A stretch of 64,000 bases of DNA from Mesorhabditis belari (lineage: Eukaryota > Nematoda > Chromadorea > Rhabditida > Rhabditidae), in NCBI GenBank assembly GCA_958450365.1, contig CAUEEP010000757.1:863501-927500 (forward strand), in the 5' to 3' direction. Position 1 is the first letter of the stretch, and every line of letters begins with the position of its first letter. The translations under genes were made by a program, and so were the position numbers. Shown in pieces: positions 29,681 to 41,600 of this stretch. The notes under the pieces are model-generated. The model did not search any database. It saw only the letters and a list, made by a program, of their open reading frames with translations, and had not been told where the DNA came from.

Positions 29681-30554
29681 ACATTAAACAAAATCTGTTT
29701 TCGGAAGAAACATAAAAGTAAAAAGAAATTTCACAAACGAGCGTCAAAATTTATCCGTATCTGAACAAAACTTAATTCGCCTATAATAGGATTCGCATAA
29801 AATTTCAGATAAGTACCGTAATTACTCCAATAGACGGTATACATTTCTAGTGCCCTCCCCAAGGGTCCCCATTGCCAATGGCAATGGCGACTTTGAATAA
29901 TCTGTGACTTTTTTTCAAAAAAGTGTCCCCATTTGTATTTTGGGGTTTTCTCTTTACCAGTTCATCCGATTTGCACATTCCTGGTACCATTTGACTCGTA
30001 ATGAGTTTCTCTATTGAATGAAACTAAAACTCGAAAAATCGGGTAAGCCGATCACGAGGAACACGCGTTCAAAGTCGCGATCAGCAGCTGCAGCTGTTGC
30101 CTATTTCGATAATGTATAGCATAGCTAAGTGTTTCAATAATTGCTTAATCGAGTCAATAAAGTACTACCAGAATCTAAATTCGCATATTCAAAAAAGGCA
30201 TTTGAAAATATTCCAGCCACGAATGACTTCTGGCTTAATGAAAGTTTTAGAAACACCCGAAAAACTCCACTCGACGATTGGGTTACATATTGCCTTAGGC
30301 ACGTGACGGTGTATTTAAATCCTATTATTTAGTTTTAGAGGGGCATTTTCAAAAAAATCCTACAAGTTTGAGCAATGATATCTTTACAAAAAGCAGATAA
30401 AAGCCCAACCGCGCCCAAAATAAAAATTGTTTTTTGAACTCTGAAAGGCCAGAAGCACTAAATGATTTCATTCTTTGACCGTTCTTCAAGTGATAACCAT
30501 TGATTTCTCGCTCTTTCGGCAAAGCTGAGAAACGGACTCTTTGCTCATTTGAAA
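29681..30554. other. Intergenic upstream of the lectin gene
   Basis: Contains TACCGTAATTACTCCAATAG near 29815 and a short CATTGCCAATGGCAATGG palindrome near 29869. The 60-70 codon frames at 30097-30332 overlap in two phases and are not taken as genes. It must include the lectin promoter. Confidence 0.4.
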
Positions 30555-32270
30555 ATGTTGTTTCCAATTCTTCTGCTCTTGTTGAATGTGGTGCATGGAG
30601 ATGATGTGACATGTCCTCAGAATTTCACTTACAATCCCGATCTTCACACTTGCTTGTTCTTCGTCAGTGAAAGTGAGTGATTAAGAGCTAGCTCTCGTGA
30701 TAAATTAAAGCTATTTTACTCTAGTCGAAACTTTCAAAATTCTGCGTTGCAAACAGATTAATCCTTTGTTTGTTGACTTTTTCAAATTTAACCCGAGATC
30801 AGGGTCCAGAAGTGGGTGATTCCTTTTGCAGATTCCCTTTGCGTCCAATGCTTCTTTATCAAACTCATTTCCCGTTAGAGCCGCTGGGTTATGGAACTTG
30901 CTCCCAAATGACATACGAGAAATTCAGTCACTTTTCATTTTCAAGAAACGTTTCGATGCTCTAGATCTAACGGCTCTCTCTCGTAGATAATCTGACTATT
31001 TGCATTTCATTATGTCTTGTATTATCTAGTATCGCTGTACATTTCTCTATCATTTTCTTTGGCTTTCACTTTATCATCAGAATAAAGTATCATTATTATT
31101 AAGAAAACTGCATTAAATCATCTTTTGCGATAATTCTAATCGAGTTTAAGTAATTTTTCGGTAATTTGACTAGTTAATAAAGATTGAAACTCTGAAATTT
31201 TTTGTATTTTGTATCTACGACAGTGTATTGACAGGAGTTAAGATTTTGAATAGATTTAGGTAAAAAAAGAAGTACAATGTGCTAATTTTACATGATCGAT
31301 GCACCAATGCACTAACAAAAGATCTTTAGCTAGAGCCCAAACAAAAGTTTTCCGAAAATGTGCAATTTACAAAATGTTTAGCGGTATCGTGGGATGTGGC
31401 TCATGAGGATTGCTTGGCTCGTGGCGGTTTTCTCATCTCGATTCACAACGCTTTTCAGAATGCTCTCATCGCTCAAATCACCCTCGGTGAGGCGTTTTTC
31501 GTTTTTCCTTTGCATTCCCATCGATTCGTTACTTTTCCTTAGATTCAGGTTGTTCAATGACATCTTAGTGATTCGACTACGGAGATTTCAAATCTGCTGT
31601 TACTTTTATTTGATTGGCTCGACAGATATTTGGCATCCACGTTTTTGGGACTCTCAATAGCATTCTCAATAGCATTCCCCTTTAAATAAAATTAGAATGT
31701 GAGACTGAAGACTTGTTCAAATTTTAAAATGAAATATCAAGCCTGTAATTGAGAGCTATTCTGGAGAAATGGTTGAAATCCAAATTTTTGAATCGATCCG
31801 ATGGTTTTGGCCTTGTCTCTTACATCATAACTTTCATTCGTAGAATTATAGACACAATTGGACAAACGGAAAGTTGGCTCGGCGTGCACTTTGACGAGCA
31901 AAATCCGGCTTGGCGCTGGTCGGATGGTTCGACTTTTGACTACAATCGCTTCGTGCAACCGGGTGAGCTTCAGATACGGGTTTGAAAGTCCATTTTGATG
32001 CAAAAAATCACGAATAATCTTTGAACAAACACACGCAAAGTAAGAGCTAAGAAATATAGGGCAAAGCAAAGCAAAGCAAGGCAAGGCAAAGCATATTTTT
32101 GAAAAGCAACCAAATGTAAAAAGATTTCAGTAGCCAATTGTGCATTGGTTGACTGCGATTGTGCCTTTTTGCTCAGCGACGATCAGGACTGGAGAAATAC
32201 GGCTTGTTCCGACAAACACGTCTATCTCTGCGACGCTCCCCCGACAATCAACGAGTTGAAATCAAATTAA
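30555..32270 (+). CDS. Secreted C-type lectin-domain protein (157 residues)
   Basis: Exons 30555-30672, 31382-31486, 31852-31962 and 32131-32270, all in phase, from ATG to TAA. MLFPILLLLLNVVHGDD is a signal peptide. The domain follows at once: CPQNFTYNPDLHTCLFF, VAHEDCLARGGFLISIHNAF, ESWLGVHF, WRWSDGSTFDYNRF, then CALVDCDCAFLLSDDQDWRN, TACSDKHVYLCDAP. The WxDGS motif and the outer and inner cysteine pairs are all present, with two extra cysteines (CxCxC pattern at CALVDCDC). One domain and nothing else, so a simple secreted lectin, likely in gut or cuticle defence by analogy with worm clec genes. No EPN or QPD sugar-binding triplet is obvious. AATAAA overlaps the stop codon. Part of exon 1 and intron 1 is copied at 32593-32657. 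Confidence 0.92.
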
Positions 32271-32402
32271 TAAATAAATTTGAAATTATCGTAGCATTTC
32301 AAGTCATTTCAAGGCTTTAGAAGTCATTTCTGCCTAGTTTTGGTGTTTTTTTGCTTCTTGTTTGTCCCAAATTTCAGCCAAACCATTACATTCTCTGTAA
32401 AT

Positions 32403-32868
32403 ACAGTACTGGACAATGAAATATCATATTTGAAAAAACACTTTCGCACTTTCGCGCGTCTGTAACTCCCTTGTCTTTGAGTTTAAACTATTAGTGTTAT
32501 ACATTTTCTGAAAGCTCTTTTCAACGGCTACACAATGGTAATATTAATATTTAGAAATACGCTAAAGACAAGGGAGTTACGGGAATCCTAGACACTTACA
32601 ATCCCGATCTTCACACTTGCTTGTTCTTCGTCAGTGAAAGTGAGTGATTAAGAGCTACAGTAGTGAGTGATTAAGAGCCGCGCGTCTGTAACTCCCTTGT
32701 CTTTACCGTATTTCTAAACAATAATATTACCATTGTGTAGCCCTTGAAAAGAGCTTTCAGAAAATGTATAACACTAATAGTTTAAACTCAAAGACAAGGG
32801 AGTTACAGACGCGCGAAAGTGACGATCGTTTTTTCAAATATCATATTTCATTGTCCAGTAGTGTAAAT
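32403..32868. mobile_element. Fold-back element carrying a lectin exon fragment
   Basis: The ends ACTGGACAATGAAATATCAT and ATGATATTTCATTGTCCAGT-type strings are inverted, and inside them about 135-base arms (CGCGTCTGTAACTCCCTTGT, TTTAAACTATTAGTGTTATA) face each other at about 32456-32582 and 32686-32815. In the loop, 32593-32657 is identical over 65 bases to 30626-30690, the end of lectin exon 1 plus its splice donor and intron start. Confidence 0.92.
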
Positions 32869-33346
32869 CATATACTCAGTGAATTTATCAAAAATAACCC
32901 TCCACAAACTTTCAATATAATGCAATAATATGATTTTTCAAAAAAATTCACTCATAATTGACTAATGAGCGCTCTCCATATTGACAAAAAGATCCCCTAT
33001 TTCTCTTGAATATAATTAGAGGGGCATTCAAAAAATTTTTGTATGATAATTCAAAAAAAAGACTTTGGCTTTGCCAGAGGGCTTTGTCTTTGCTAAAGAC
33101 CTCTTTTAAGTTTTAGAGAAATAAAATGTTCTCATAGAATCTAAATTGCAAAAAATAACAAGGATAGAGATTTTGATTGCAAAAAGATTTCAATCTTTCC
33201 CCATTCATCCAAAATTCACTTCTGAATGTGCTTTTTAAACAAATTTCCATTGTATTTTGATTTTTATTTTAACTAGGGAAATGATAATCACAAAAGTATA
33301 GTAATTATTGTAAAAAGTTTATTCACTTAAATGCAAATGATTGATT

Positions 33347-34716
33347 TTATGGACTAAATCCTCGATGATCTCCATGTGCTCCAGGCGCACCAGGCATACA
33401 ACCACCTTTCACACATTTCGCAATCTAAAAAATGAATATTTATTTGTATACAATGTTAGCTATTTATTAGATACTGTATTTTCATTTATTTTTCAAACTT
33501 TGGGGTAGGCTACTTTGTGCCAAATTTTTTGCGCAACTGGGTTATTTGTGCAACTGGGTCGTTTGCGCAACTCGCCATAACTTTCTTCTAAGTGGGCCAA
33601 TCTTTATGATTTTGGTTTCATTTTGTAGATCTCAATAAGTGCAACAAAATGATACCAAAATCATAATTGGCCCACTTAGAAGAAAGTTATGGCGAGTTGC
33701 GTAAACGACCCTATTGCGCAAATGACCCTGTTGCGCAAAAAATGAATTTGGCGCAAAGTAGCCTACCCCACATTCACGACTACTAATGACGATTATTTTT
33801 AGTGAAAACTCAAGTTTTGTTATTTATTTTGCAAGAAAGTTCTCGGTAAATTCGCCGTTTTTCAAGAGAAACTTTAGAGCCATCGAATTGTAAATTCTAA
33901 TAGTTTAGTTTATTTTTTTTTCCATCAATGCTCAATAAAACAGTTATCAACTATGCGAATGCGTTAAAACAGACTTGTTAGTAAAACGGATACTTGTCAT
34001 CTAGAAGAAAAAAATTTTGCTTGTTAGACAAGGCCAAATCCGTGAACGAGGCAATTACATGAAATTGTGATTGTCGACTGGTCGACTTAGAAGAAAGTTA
34101 TGATGAGTTGTGCAAAAGATCTAGTTGCCCAAAAATTTGGCGCGAAGTAGCCTACCCTCTTTCGGGTTCCGGTAATCTATCCGCGTTATAGTGTGCCATA
34201 AACCAGGAACTACATTTTTATTTTCAAAAGGTTATAACTTTTTATAGGGTTGATCAATTTTTATGCTTTTGGTATCAAAAGATAAAGAAAAGTCCGTAGA
34301 ATAAAACTTGTGGTTTACATTTTTGTTTTAGGCTTTTGTTTCCAAAAGTTTGCTCCAACAATAAAATACGGCTGAAATTTAACACAGTAAAACCACTAAA
34401 ACTCGATTTTTAAAAAATTTGTCTAAGGGATTTCAAAAATTCTTTTATTTTCGTATTCAGCACTTTTTTGTGCGTCAATCGGCTATTCAAACGTAAAAAT
34501 CCTATCGAAAACACATTTTCGCGCGGATGTGTACCCCCAAACTTTAAAAGCTTTACATAGATATCGACTCCAGGTGGTTGACAGCAAGCGCTTCCCTGTA
34601 AAGGTTTTCATTACAAATTTTCTTTTATAAAAACCAGTTTACAATCGGATCGTCCATAGCAGCCTTCACCGTCTTCTTTCTGAACGGAGAAACTTTTGAG
34701 TGACTCTTTGATAAGT
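33347..34716 (-). CDS. Small cysteine-rich, knottin-like peptide
   Basis: Three minus-strand exons: about 34716-34635 (ESLKSFSVQKEDGEGCYGRS with DCKL), 34557-34595 (GSACCQPPGVDIY) and 33347-33424 (IAKCVKGGCMPGAPGAHGDH, RGFSP, TAA). Joined in phase 0 they give six cysteines spaced C-5-C-5-CC-11-C-4-C, the pattern of inhibitor-cystine-knot peptides. The segment before the first cysteine looks like a propeptide; the signal-peptide exon upstream of 34716 is not resolved. The first donor is GTTTTT, a type seen elsewhere in this window; using GTAAAC four codons earlier would break the pattern. Knottin folds serve as secreted defence peptides, channel ligands or protease inhibitors; the role here is unknown. 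A fold-back element sits in the second intron. Confidence 0.55.
33503..33773. mobile_element. Fold-back MITE, TAGGCTACTTTG family, short copy
   Basis: GGGGTAGGCTACTTTG, TTTTTTGCGCAACTGG, GCAACTCGCCATAACTTTCT on the left mirror AGAAAGTTATGGCGAGTTGC...GCAAAGTAGCCTACCCC on the right. Same family as 2924-3426; inside an intron of the cysteine-rich peptide gene. Confidence 0.9.
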
Positions 34717-35884
34717 CTTCATTTTGTTTGTTCACATTTTAAGTATATGTTGCTTCTTTTTTTTGCATGATAGGTTAACTCTTTGATAAATCAACAGAAT
34801 AGATCCTGGTTATATTGATGTTTATATGTTAATCGATCAATGATTTTCAGAGTTTACATGTCAGATTTTCATGATTGAACCCTTAAATGTTATATCTTTT
34901 AAAACCAACCACCATGTGCACGACGGTGATCATCAGAAGGCAAAAAGTTAGAAAAAGTACAAATTTCATGTTTCGAATAGGAAATCAAGAAATCAAAGCC
35001 AATTTTGACAATTTTATTGAGAACTTTTTAGTTGTTTATCTGTTTTCAAGAGATAATGCTTCATTTCCTTGTTCAGCGAAAGATTGAGAGCGAACGCTTA
35101 GAAAAAATGACCTAGCAATAAAAAAAATGATATTTCATCAAATTTGATATTGGATTTAAATCCAAAAAGATATGACGTGAGATTGAGAAATTAAAGGAAA
35201 GAAATCAATAAATGTTATCCATGGCGTCGGGTGTTCTCGGTGCGACGGCGTAATCACGCACTTTCTGGCCCAAGCCCTTTCCCTATACCCTTCCCTTTCC
35301 TCCCTGAAATCAGCTTTGCGCAGAGGCGATAACGTGACCAATGAGGCCTAGCCGAGGTGCGTTTATTGCTGGTTGAAAACTGATACCAATTACCCGTCGC
35401 TTTCTGCCCTGAAATATGGGTGTCAGCGCAATTTTTGGAAGGCCCTAGGGGCCAAAAAGTGCGTTTATTTCAGAGATTTGTGGGAATCTTTGTGTGAGTT
35501 TTCTGGACTTTCTGATCCATTTGCGTGATAAAAGAAGTTTTAAAATCTATATTTTCTTATTTTGTGAATGTTGCTAACAATCTATGACCGATCGTGCGCT
35601 ACAAAACAAAAACTCAACCGACGATTCAATCTCTGAAAAATCTAGGAAATAAACGCACTTTTTGGCCCCTAGGGCCTTCCAAAAATTGCGCCAACACCCA
35701 TATTTCAGGGCAGAAAGCGACGGGTAATTGGTATCAGTTTTCAACCAGCAATAAACGCACCTCGGCTAAGCCTCATTGGTCACGTTATCGCCTCTGCGTA
35801 AAAGCTGATTTGAGGGAGGAGAGGGAATGGTATAGGGAAAGGGCTTGTGCCAGAAAGCGCGTGATTACGCCATCGCACTGAGAA

Positions 35885-36440
35885 CAAATCGAACAGCAAA
35901 GAGCCTTTTGATATTAGTGCATTAGTGATACCCCCAGGCAATCCATTGTTCTCATTCCCGAGTTGAGAGGAAATCAATTCTTTGACAACCTTGGATTTTC
36001 TGTTTTGATCAGTTTTACCATTTGTTTGCTGTATATTATGTGGTCAAAATTTCTAAGGAAATCTCAAAAGAAGAAAGGCGAAATTTGTTCGATCAATATC
36101 GACCTAATTTGGAACTCTTGCCAAGTGCAACTTCCAAAGAAATTTAATGTTACGCTAATGACCTTCAACAGTTGTTAATGCTTCTCGAATGGGTGTAAAC
36201 TAGAACGCTTTTCATAACACAAGACGTAGTTGTGAAAATGTTCATAAGAAACGAACATGTCTTTGTTTAGATCAAGAACAAGATAACAGTTTATCTGCAA
36301 TCGTTTACTGTTTTCTTGGATAATGTTCTTGCTTCAACTTCTTTAGTTTCTTTAGTATTTCTCCTCCTTCTCCTCCTTACTTAAGTAAACTTTTAACTCA
36401 AAGACGCACCTCGACCCGTCGGCCGGATCCCTATACTATC
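35885..36440. other. Interior of the inverted-repeat complex
   Basis: One 71-codon frame (35963-36178) begins FDNLGFSVLISFTICLLYIM and has a possible membrane helix, but no splice context or homologue that I know. Otherwise nothing. Confidence 0.3.
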
Positions 36441-36570
36441 AGACTGCCTACTTCTAGCTTTTCTTCCATTTGGTGGAGCTCAACTTTTCCGTTTTGACGG
36501 CTTCAGCACCAGCAACAGTTTCTATGGCCAGCCTCAGACTGTCTACTCTCCAATGCAATATCGAATTTAG
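36440..36570 (+). pseudogene. Possible terminal exon fragment
   Basis: After CTACTTCTAG the frame reads FLPFGGAQLFRFDGFSTSNS, FYGQPQTVYSPMQYRI, then TAG. The aromatic/polar tail looks like a real protein end, and the upstream bases also read THLDPSAGSLYYQTAYF then stop in another frame. No upstream exons found; probably a captured or relic exon. Confidence 0.35.
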
Positions 36571-37712
36571 GGCAAACTTGAAGAACTATTACCAATCAAT
36601 TTTCCGCAATTCACTACAGAAAGTATTTGCAAAAAATAGCATAAACTTATTAAGTGGCCCCTTGGACAGTTCTTTGTGCCCGAGCGTAATCGCTCGCTTT
36701 GTGGCAAAGGGCCTCAGCTTATAGGGAGCCCTTTCCTCCCTTGCCTATCTCTGGTTCGTCTGCATTTGACCGAGAAAATCTTTCGCCTTTTACTAAAGAT
36801 TTCCGTGCAGACGAACAATTATGAGTATCAACGAATTTTTGGAAATCTCCTTGAAAAAGCGGGACAAAATTTGCAAGCAAGAGAATGACACCTGGAGAAA
36901 TTGGGGCTTTTATTTCAGAGATTTGGTCGAGTCTTTGTGTGAATTTTCTGGACTTGTGTTATAGCACACGATCGATCGTAGAGTCACAAAATCAGAAAAT
37001 ATAAATTTTAAAACTTTTTTTATCTCACAATAAGTTATTCATGTGTCTGTCTCAAATCACCAATTCTGTCCATTTCACAGCCTTGAGCTAATAAATTTGT
37101 GTCTTGAAATCAATTGACATTTGATTGTTGACAAAATGTGTTTGTCTATTGGATCAGAAAACTACAACAGAGATTCGGAGAAATCTCTCAACAAAACGCA
37201 CTTTTTGGCCCCTAGGGCCTTCCAAAAATTGCGCTGACACCCATATTTCAGGGCAGAAAGCGACGGGTAATTGGTATCAGTTTTCAACCAGCAATAAACG
37301 CACCTCGGCTAAGCCTCATTGGTCACGTTATCGCCTCTGCGCAAAGCTGATTTCAGAGAGGAAAGGGAAGGGTATAGGGAAAGGGCTTGTGCCAGAAAGC
37401 GCGTGATTACGCCGTCGCACCGAGAACACCCGAGGCCATGGATAACATTTATTGATTTCTTTCCTTTAATTTCTCAATCTCACGTCATATCTTTTTGGAT
37501 TTAAATCCAATATCAAATTTGATGAAATATCATTATTTTTATTGCTAGGTCATTTTTTCTAAGCGTTCGCTCTCAATCTTTCGCTGAACAAGGAAATGAA
37601 GCATTATCTCTTGAAAACAGATAAACAACTAAAAAGTTCTCAATAAAATTGTTAAATTGGCTTTGATTTCTTGATTTCCTATTCGAAACATGAAATTTGT
37701 ACTTTTTCTAAC

Positions 37713-38624
37713 TTTTTTTTTGTTTGTTGTTGCTTAGACTTTCTGTTGATTGGAGTTCATTTCGCCTTTTTTCTTTTGCTTAGAACTTTATCAAATGTCA
37801 GCGTTGATTGGTAAAAAAATCTAAATCGGTTCCATTTAATAAAGTTATAAGCAAAAGAAAAAAGAGTGACGAAATGAATATTTCTGTTCTTGTTCTTGTT
37901 CTTTTCAACTCATGATTGGATCTAAATTTAGTCTATAGCAAACTTCTGCTTTGTTTAAGTTCTTGATTAAATCCAAGAGACGATAGTGGATCCGAATTCT
38001 GTTCTCTTGGCTTCATAGAAGTTCATAAAAACCCTCATAGAAGTTTTCTCTGAAAAATCCCTCAAAGTTTCACAATTTTCCCACAAGTTCAGGGCAACAT
38101 TTCCCTAGTTGAACACCTGATCTAAAAAAAGAAAGAAAGAAAAAAGAAAGACTCTAGAAATAAATGTTCTCAGAAAGTTTTTGGGGAAAACAAGGCTGTC
38201 TAAAACTGAAGTGAATTGGCTCATTTCACTCATTTCTTCAGAAATTATCGTGACAGATCTCGTTCGAAAATCGCTTTTCACTCAAATTTCGAGAAACAAA
38301 TCGGTGAGCAGACAAAGAAAAGGAATTTTTTCGCTTGTCAAAACATTTTTGTGCTCTTTGCTCATCTGTCAATGGAATTTTAAAGAAAATTTATGAACAA
38401 TACGCTCAAAAATAGATGAGACTAAAGTAGAGGGGAAAAAATGGAAAAAACTATCGTAATCTTCGTAGTGTAGACACAAAATTATAAAAACCAGAAAAAT
38501 TTATCTACAATTATTGCAACAAATCGGTTGAATTGAATGTTTTTTCTATTTTGGAAAAGGAAAAGGAAAACCATAAACCCAATAAAAAGTAATAAAATGA
38601 GGTGCTTGTTTTGTTGTTTTTCCT
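37713..38624. other. Downstream of the P450, no gene seen
   Basis: AT-rich with direct repeats such as TTCTTGTTCTTG and CATAGAAGTT. The 71-codon frame 38181-38396 has no supporting features. Confidence 0.35.
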
Positions 38625-41600
38625 TCAAACAACACTTGTTGTGATCCGAGAATAGGGTTTAGTTTCCAGAACAGTGCTCAGAGTTGGAATCAACGGAGCA
38701 GAGCGGCCGAATTCATGAGCTTTCTGAAAGTTGAATGAATAGATAATGGATTTTTTGACAATAGATAATGGTAATGGATTTGTTGAGTCGATAGATAATG
38801 GATTTTTTTTGCAGATAGATCAGAAATGATTTTGTAAGCGATCAAAGCAATGCTTTCAAAAGTTTTCCTCAACTTTGTCATTCTATTCTATCATTAATTC
38901 ATCTACAACCTACAAGGCAAGAAAAATACCCTGAGCTGAGCAAGTGGATCCATTTGATGAGGAGGTGGTGGAGGATTTTGTTGATTGTTTGGTTGGACAT
39001 TGATTGATGAATTCTCGATGAGATTGTTGTTCAATGTCATGGTCATTGATGCTTTACGAGAGGGGATTTTATGTTCTCCACGTTTCTTCACGCGAAGCAT
39101 GATCTGAATGAGATTTTTAAAAGCTTTTTAATTGAGTTTTTTCGTTTTTAAGGACAAATCCTACAAATTATCTAAAAATTGAAGAAATTTTGTAAATGAA
39201 GCAAGCAAGACTCAAGACTTCTTTTGGGCTTAAGGCTTTAGGCTGTAAGTATGTAGCTTTTAATTTTAAACTATTATAGTAGCTAGATTTAGTTTTCAGT
39301 TATCATTTGTTGAACCTTACCGTATCATACGAATAGACGAGAATCCCGTGTTCGGCTTTTGGCGTCTCAGCCAATGAGAGCGAGAATTTCCGTAGCAACT
39401 CCACTGCCGCCAATTTCACTTCAGCTGTTCCAAAGTGTCTAGAAAAATAGTTAATACAATGGATATAAACTTTTAATTAATTTCATCTCTATTTTACCTT
39501 CCAGGGCAAACTCTTGGCGCTCCATTTTGTCCAAATGGTGCATAAACCTCATAGAGATTCTCGGGAAGGCGCTTGTTCAGCGGGTTCCATCTGAAAATTT
39601 GTATTTAGATTAGGGATTTCAATCTTTCAATTCAAAGTTGCATTTATACAATGCTAAAGTACCTTTCTGGATCATAAAGCTCAGCGTCTTCACCCCAATA
39701 TTTCGGATCGCGATGAATTTGGTAGTAATTCGCGTAAACGAAGACACCCTAAAATCTTGCTATTGAAAGATCTCAAAATATTACAGTATTCTTAATGTAG
39801 ATTAATAGGTTATTCTAGATTTTTGTGATTTCAAACCTTCTCAAGCTCGAGTCCATTGTCACCAACTTTACACGATTCCATGCATTCGCGAGAGATCGCT
39901 CTGAATAGAGACATTTTTTGAAGATTATGAAAAAGAGAAGAAGAAGAAGAAGGAGAAGAAGGAGAAGGAGAAGAAGGAGAAGAAGAAGAAGAAGGAGAAG
40001 AAGAAGGAGAAGAAGAAGGAGAAGAAGAAGAAGGAGAAGATTATTTTATTTAAAGAAATGGATAGTTTATCTATAGACTAAGAAATTGATGGAATTTCTG
40101 TAAACTCACGCCACGGCCACTGGATACAGGCGTTGATTCTCTTTGAGACACCAATCCAAGTACTCCATTTGAGCGACTACGTCCAAGTTGATATCTTCCT
40201 AGAATTAATTTCCTTTAAAAAACACTAACTGATTCAAGAGATAAGCCATTTAATGGAAAACTACAGTAATCTTGAATGGACTATAGTTTGTACCGCAGAT
40301 TTTGAGACGTTTTCATATACTTCGTTACAAAGTGCCTCAAAAGAACTCCTTTAAGCATGTAAACATTTCTTACCCTTGAGTTAATATATTGATCGATCTC
40401 TTGTTGCAATTTCTCTTGACATTTCGGATTTGCGGCTACTGAGTAGAAGAATTGTTTGAGTGTTGTGTGAGTGGTCTCCACTGCTGCCAAAATCGTCATT
40501 GTCGACATCGAGAGAATCTCTTCTTCGGTCAGAATTTTTCGGATCTAGAACAGACGTTTTCTGTAATTCTCGTTCTATACAAACCTGAGTCTGGAATTGA
40601 GCATCGGCTTTCTTGTTAAGAACGCGGAGTTCTTTCAATTCCTCATCAGGGGCTCGATAGTCGACGAAGAGGTCCAGAATGTCACGGGCCTTAAAAAATT
40701 GGATTAGGAAAGATTTTGACTGATATATTAATCAGTTATAGCTATTCTCCTGGTTATTGAAAATTTGATACGCTCCCCGTCCCTTTTGTCATTGGCAATC
40801 TAACTTTGAGCTTAAATATCCTGGTGTTGGGCTATTCAATTTAAATTTTCTTAATATCATTGAATGCGCCAAGTCTTTCTCCATCAATTGGTAGAAAAAC
40901 TATTTAAATTGAACAGCCTAACATCAAGAAATTTGGACTTAAAGCTACTAAAGATTTGATAAAAGCCCTGACCCTTTTCCCATTATCAATCTAACTTTGA
41001 GCTCAAATATCCTGGTGTTGGGCTATTCAATTTAAATCTTCTTTATATAATTGAATGTTCTAAGTCTTTCTCTATCGATTGGTAGAAAAACTATTTAAAT
41101 TGAAAAGCCGAACACCAAGAAAACCTTGGTTCCCTGATCGGGTGCTCGATAACCCTGAAATCTCATCATCGATATGTTTGCCAATGTATTCTCGAGTCTT
41201 TCTCTATCGATTGGTAGAAAAACTATTTAAATTGAAAAACCGAACACGAAGATATTTGAGCTCAAAGTTGTATTGCTAATGGTAAAAGGGGTGCATAAAA
41301 TGTTCTATAATAATTTTCCTTACCGGATCTCCTGGCTTGCGATTCTTTCTTTTTTCTTTGATCAAACTCGACATTCGAGATTCGATTTTGTAGAGTGGGT
41401 TTTTCACGAGAAGTGTCAAAAATTTGTGGAAATATTGAGTGTAGTCCGAGAATTCGTAAGTGGACACTAAAAATGAAGTGAGTCTGAAGATTTTCTAAGA
41501 AAACAACATCAAAAGTTTGAGTACAAGTTATTTTATTGAATTTCAGAGGAATCTTCGACTATTATCTACAAAATATCAATGAAAACTGAAAACTTTATCA

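Larger units (their letters stand above)
34930..37712. mobile_element. Composite inverted-repeat element with R1 copies
   Basis: The outer arms are about 540 bases: 34943-35490 (AAAAAGTTAGAAAAAGTACA, CTTCATTTCCTTGTTCAGCG, GATATGACGTGAGATTGAGA, R1) is mirrored at 37180-37712 with few differences. Inside lie an inverted R1 copy at 35625-35884 and a diverged one near 36690-36900 (TTTGTGCCCGAGCGTAATCG, GATTTGGTCGAGTCTTTGTG). No transposase is present, so the element is non-autonomous or a nest of elements. Confidence 0.85.

Noticed and set aside
35594..37504. Several 60-95 codon frames with shared sequence
   Set aside because: All are translations of the R1 dispersed repeat in different copies and orientations.
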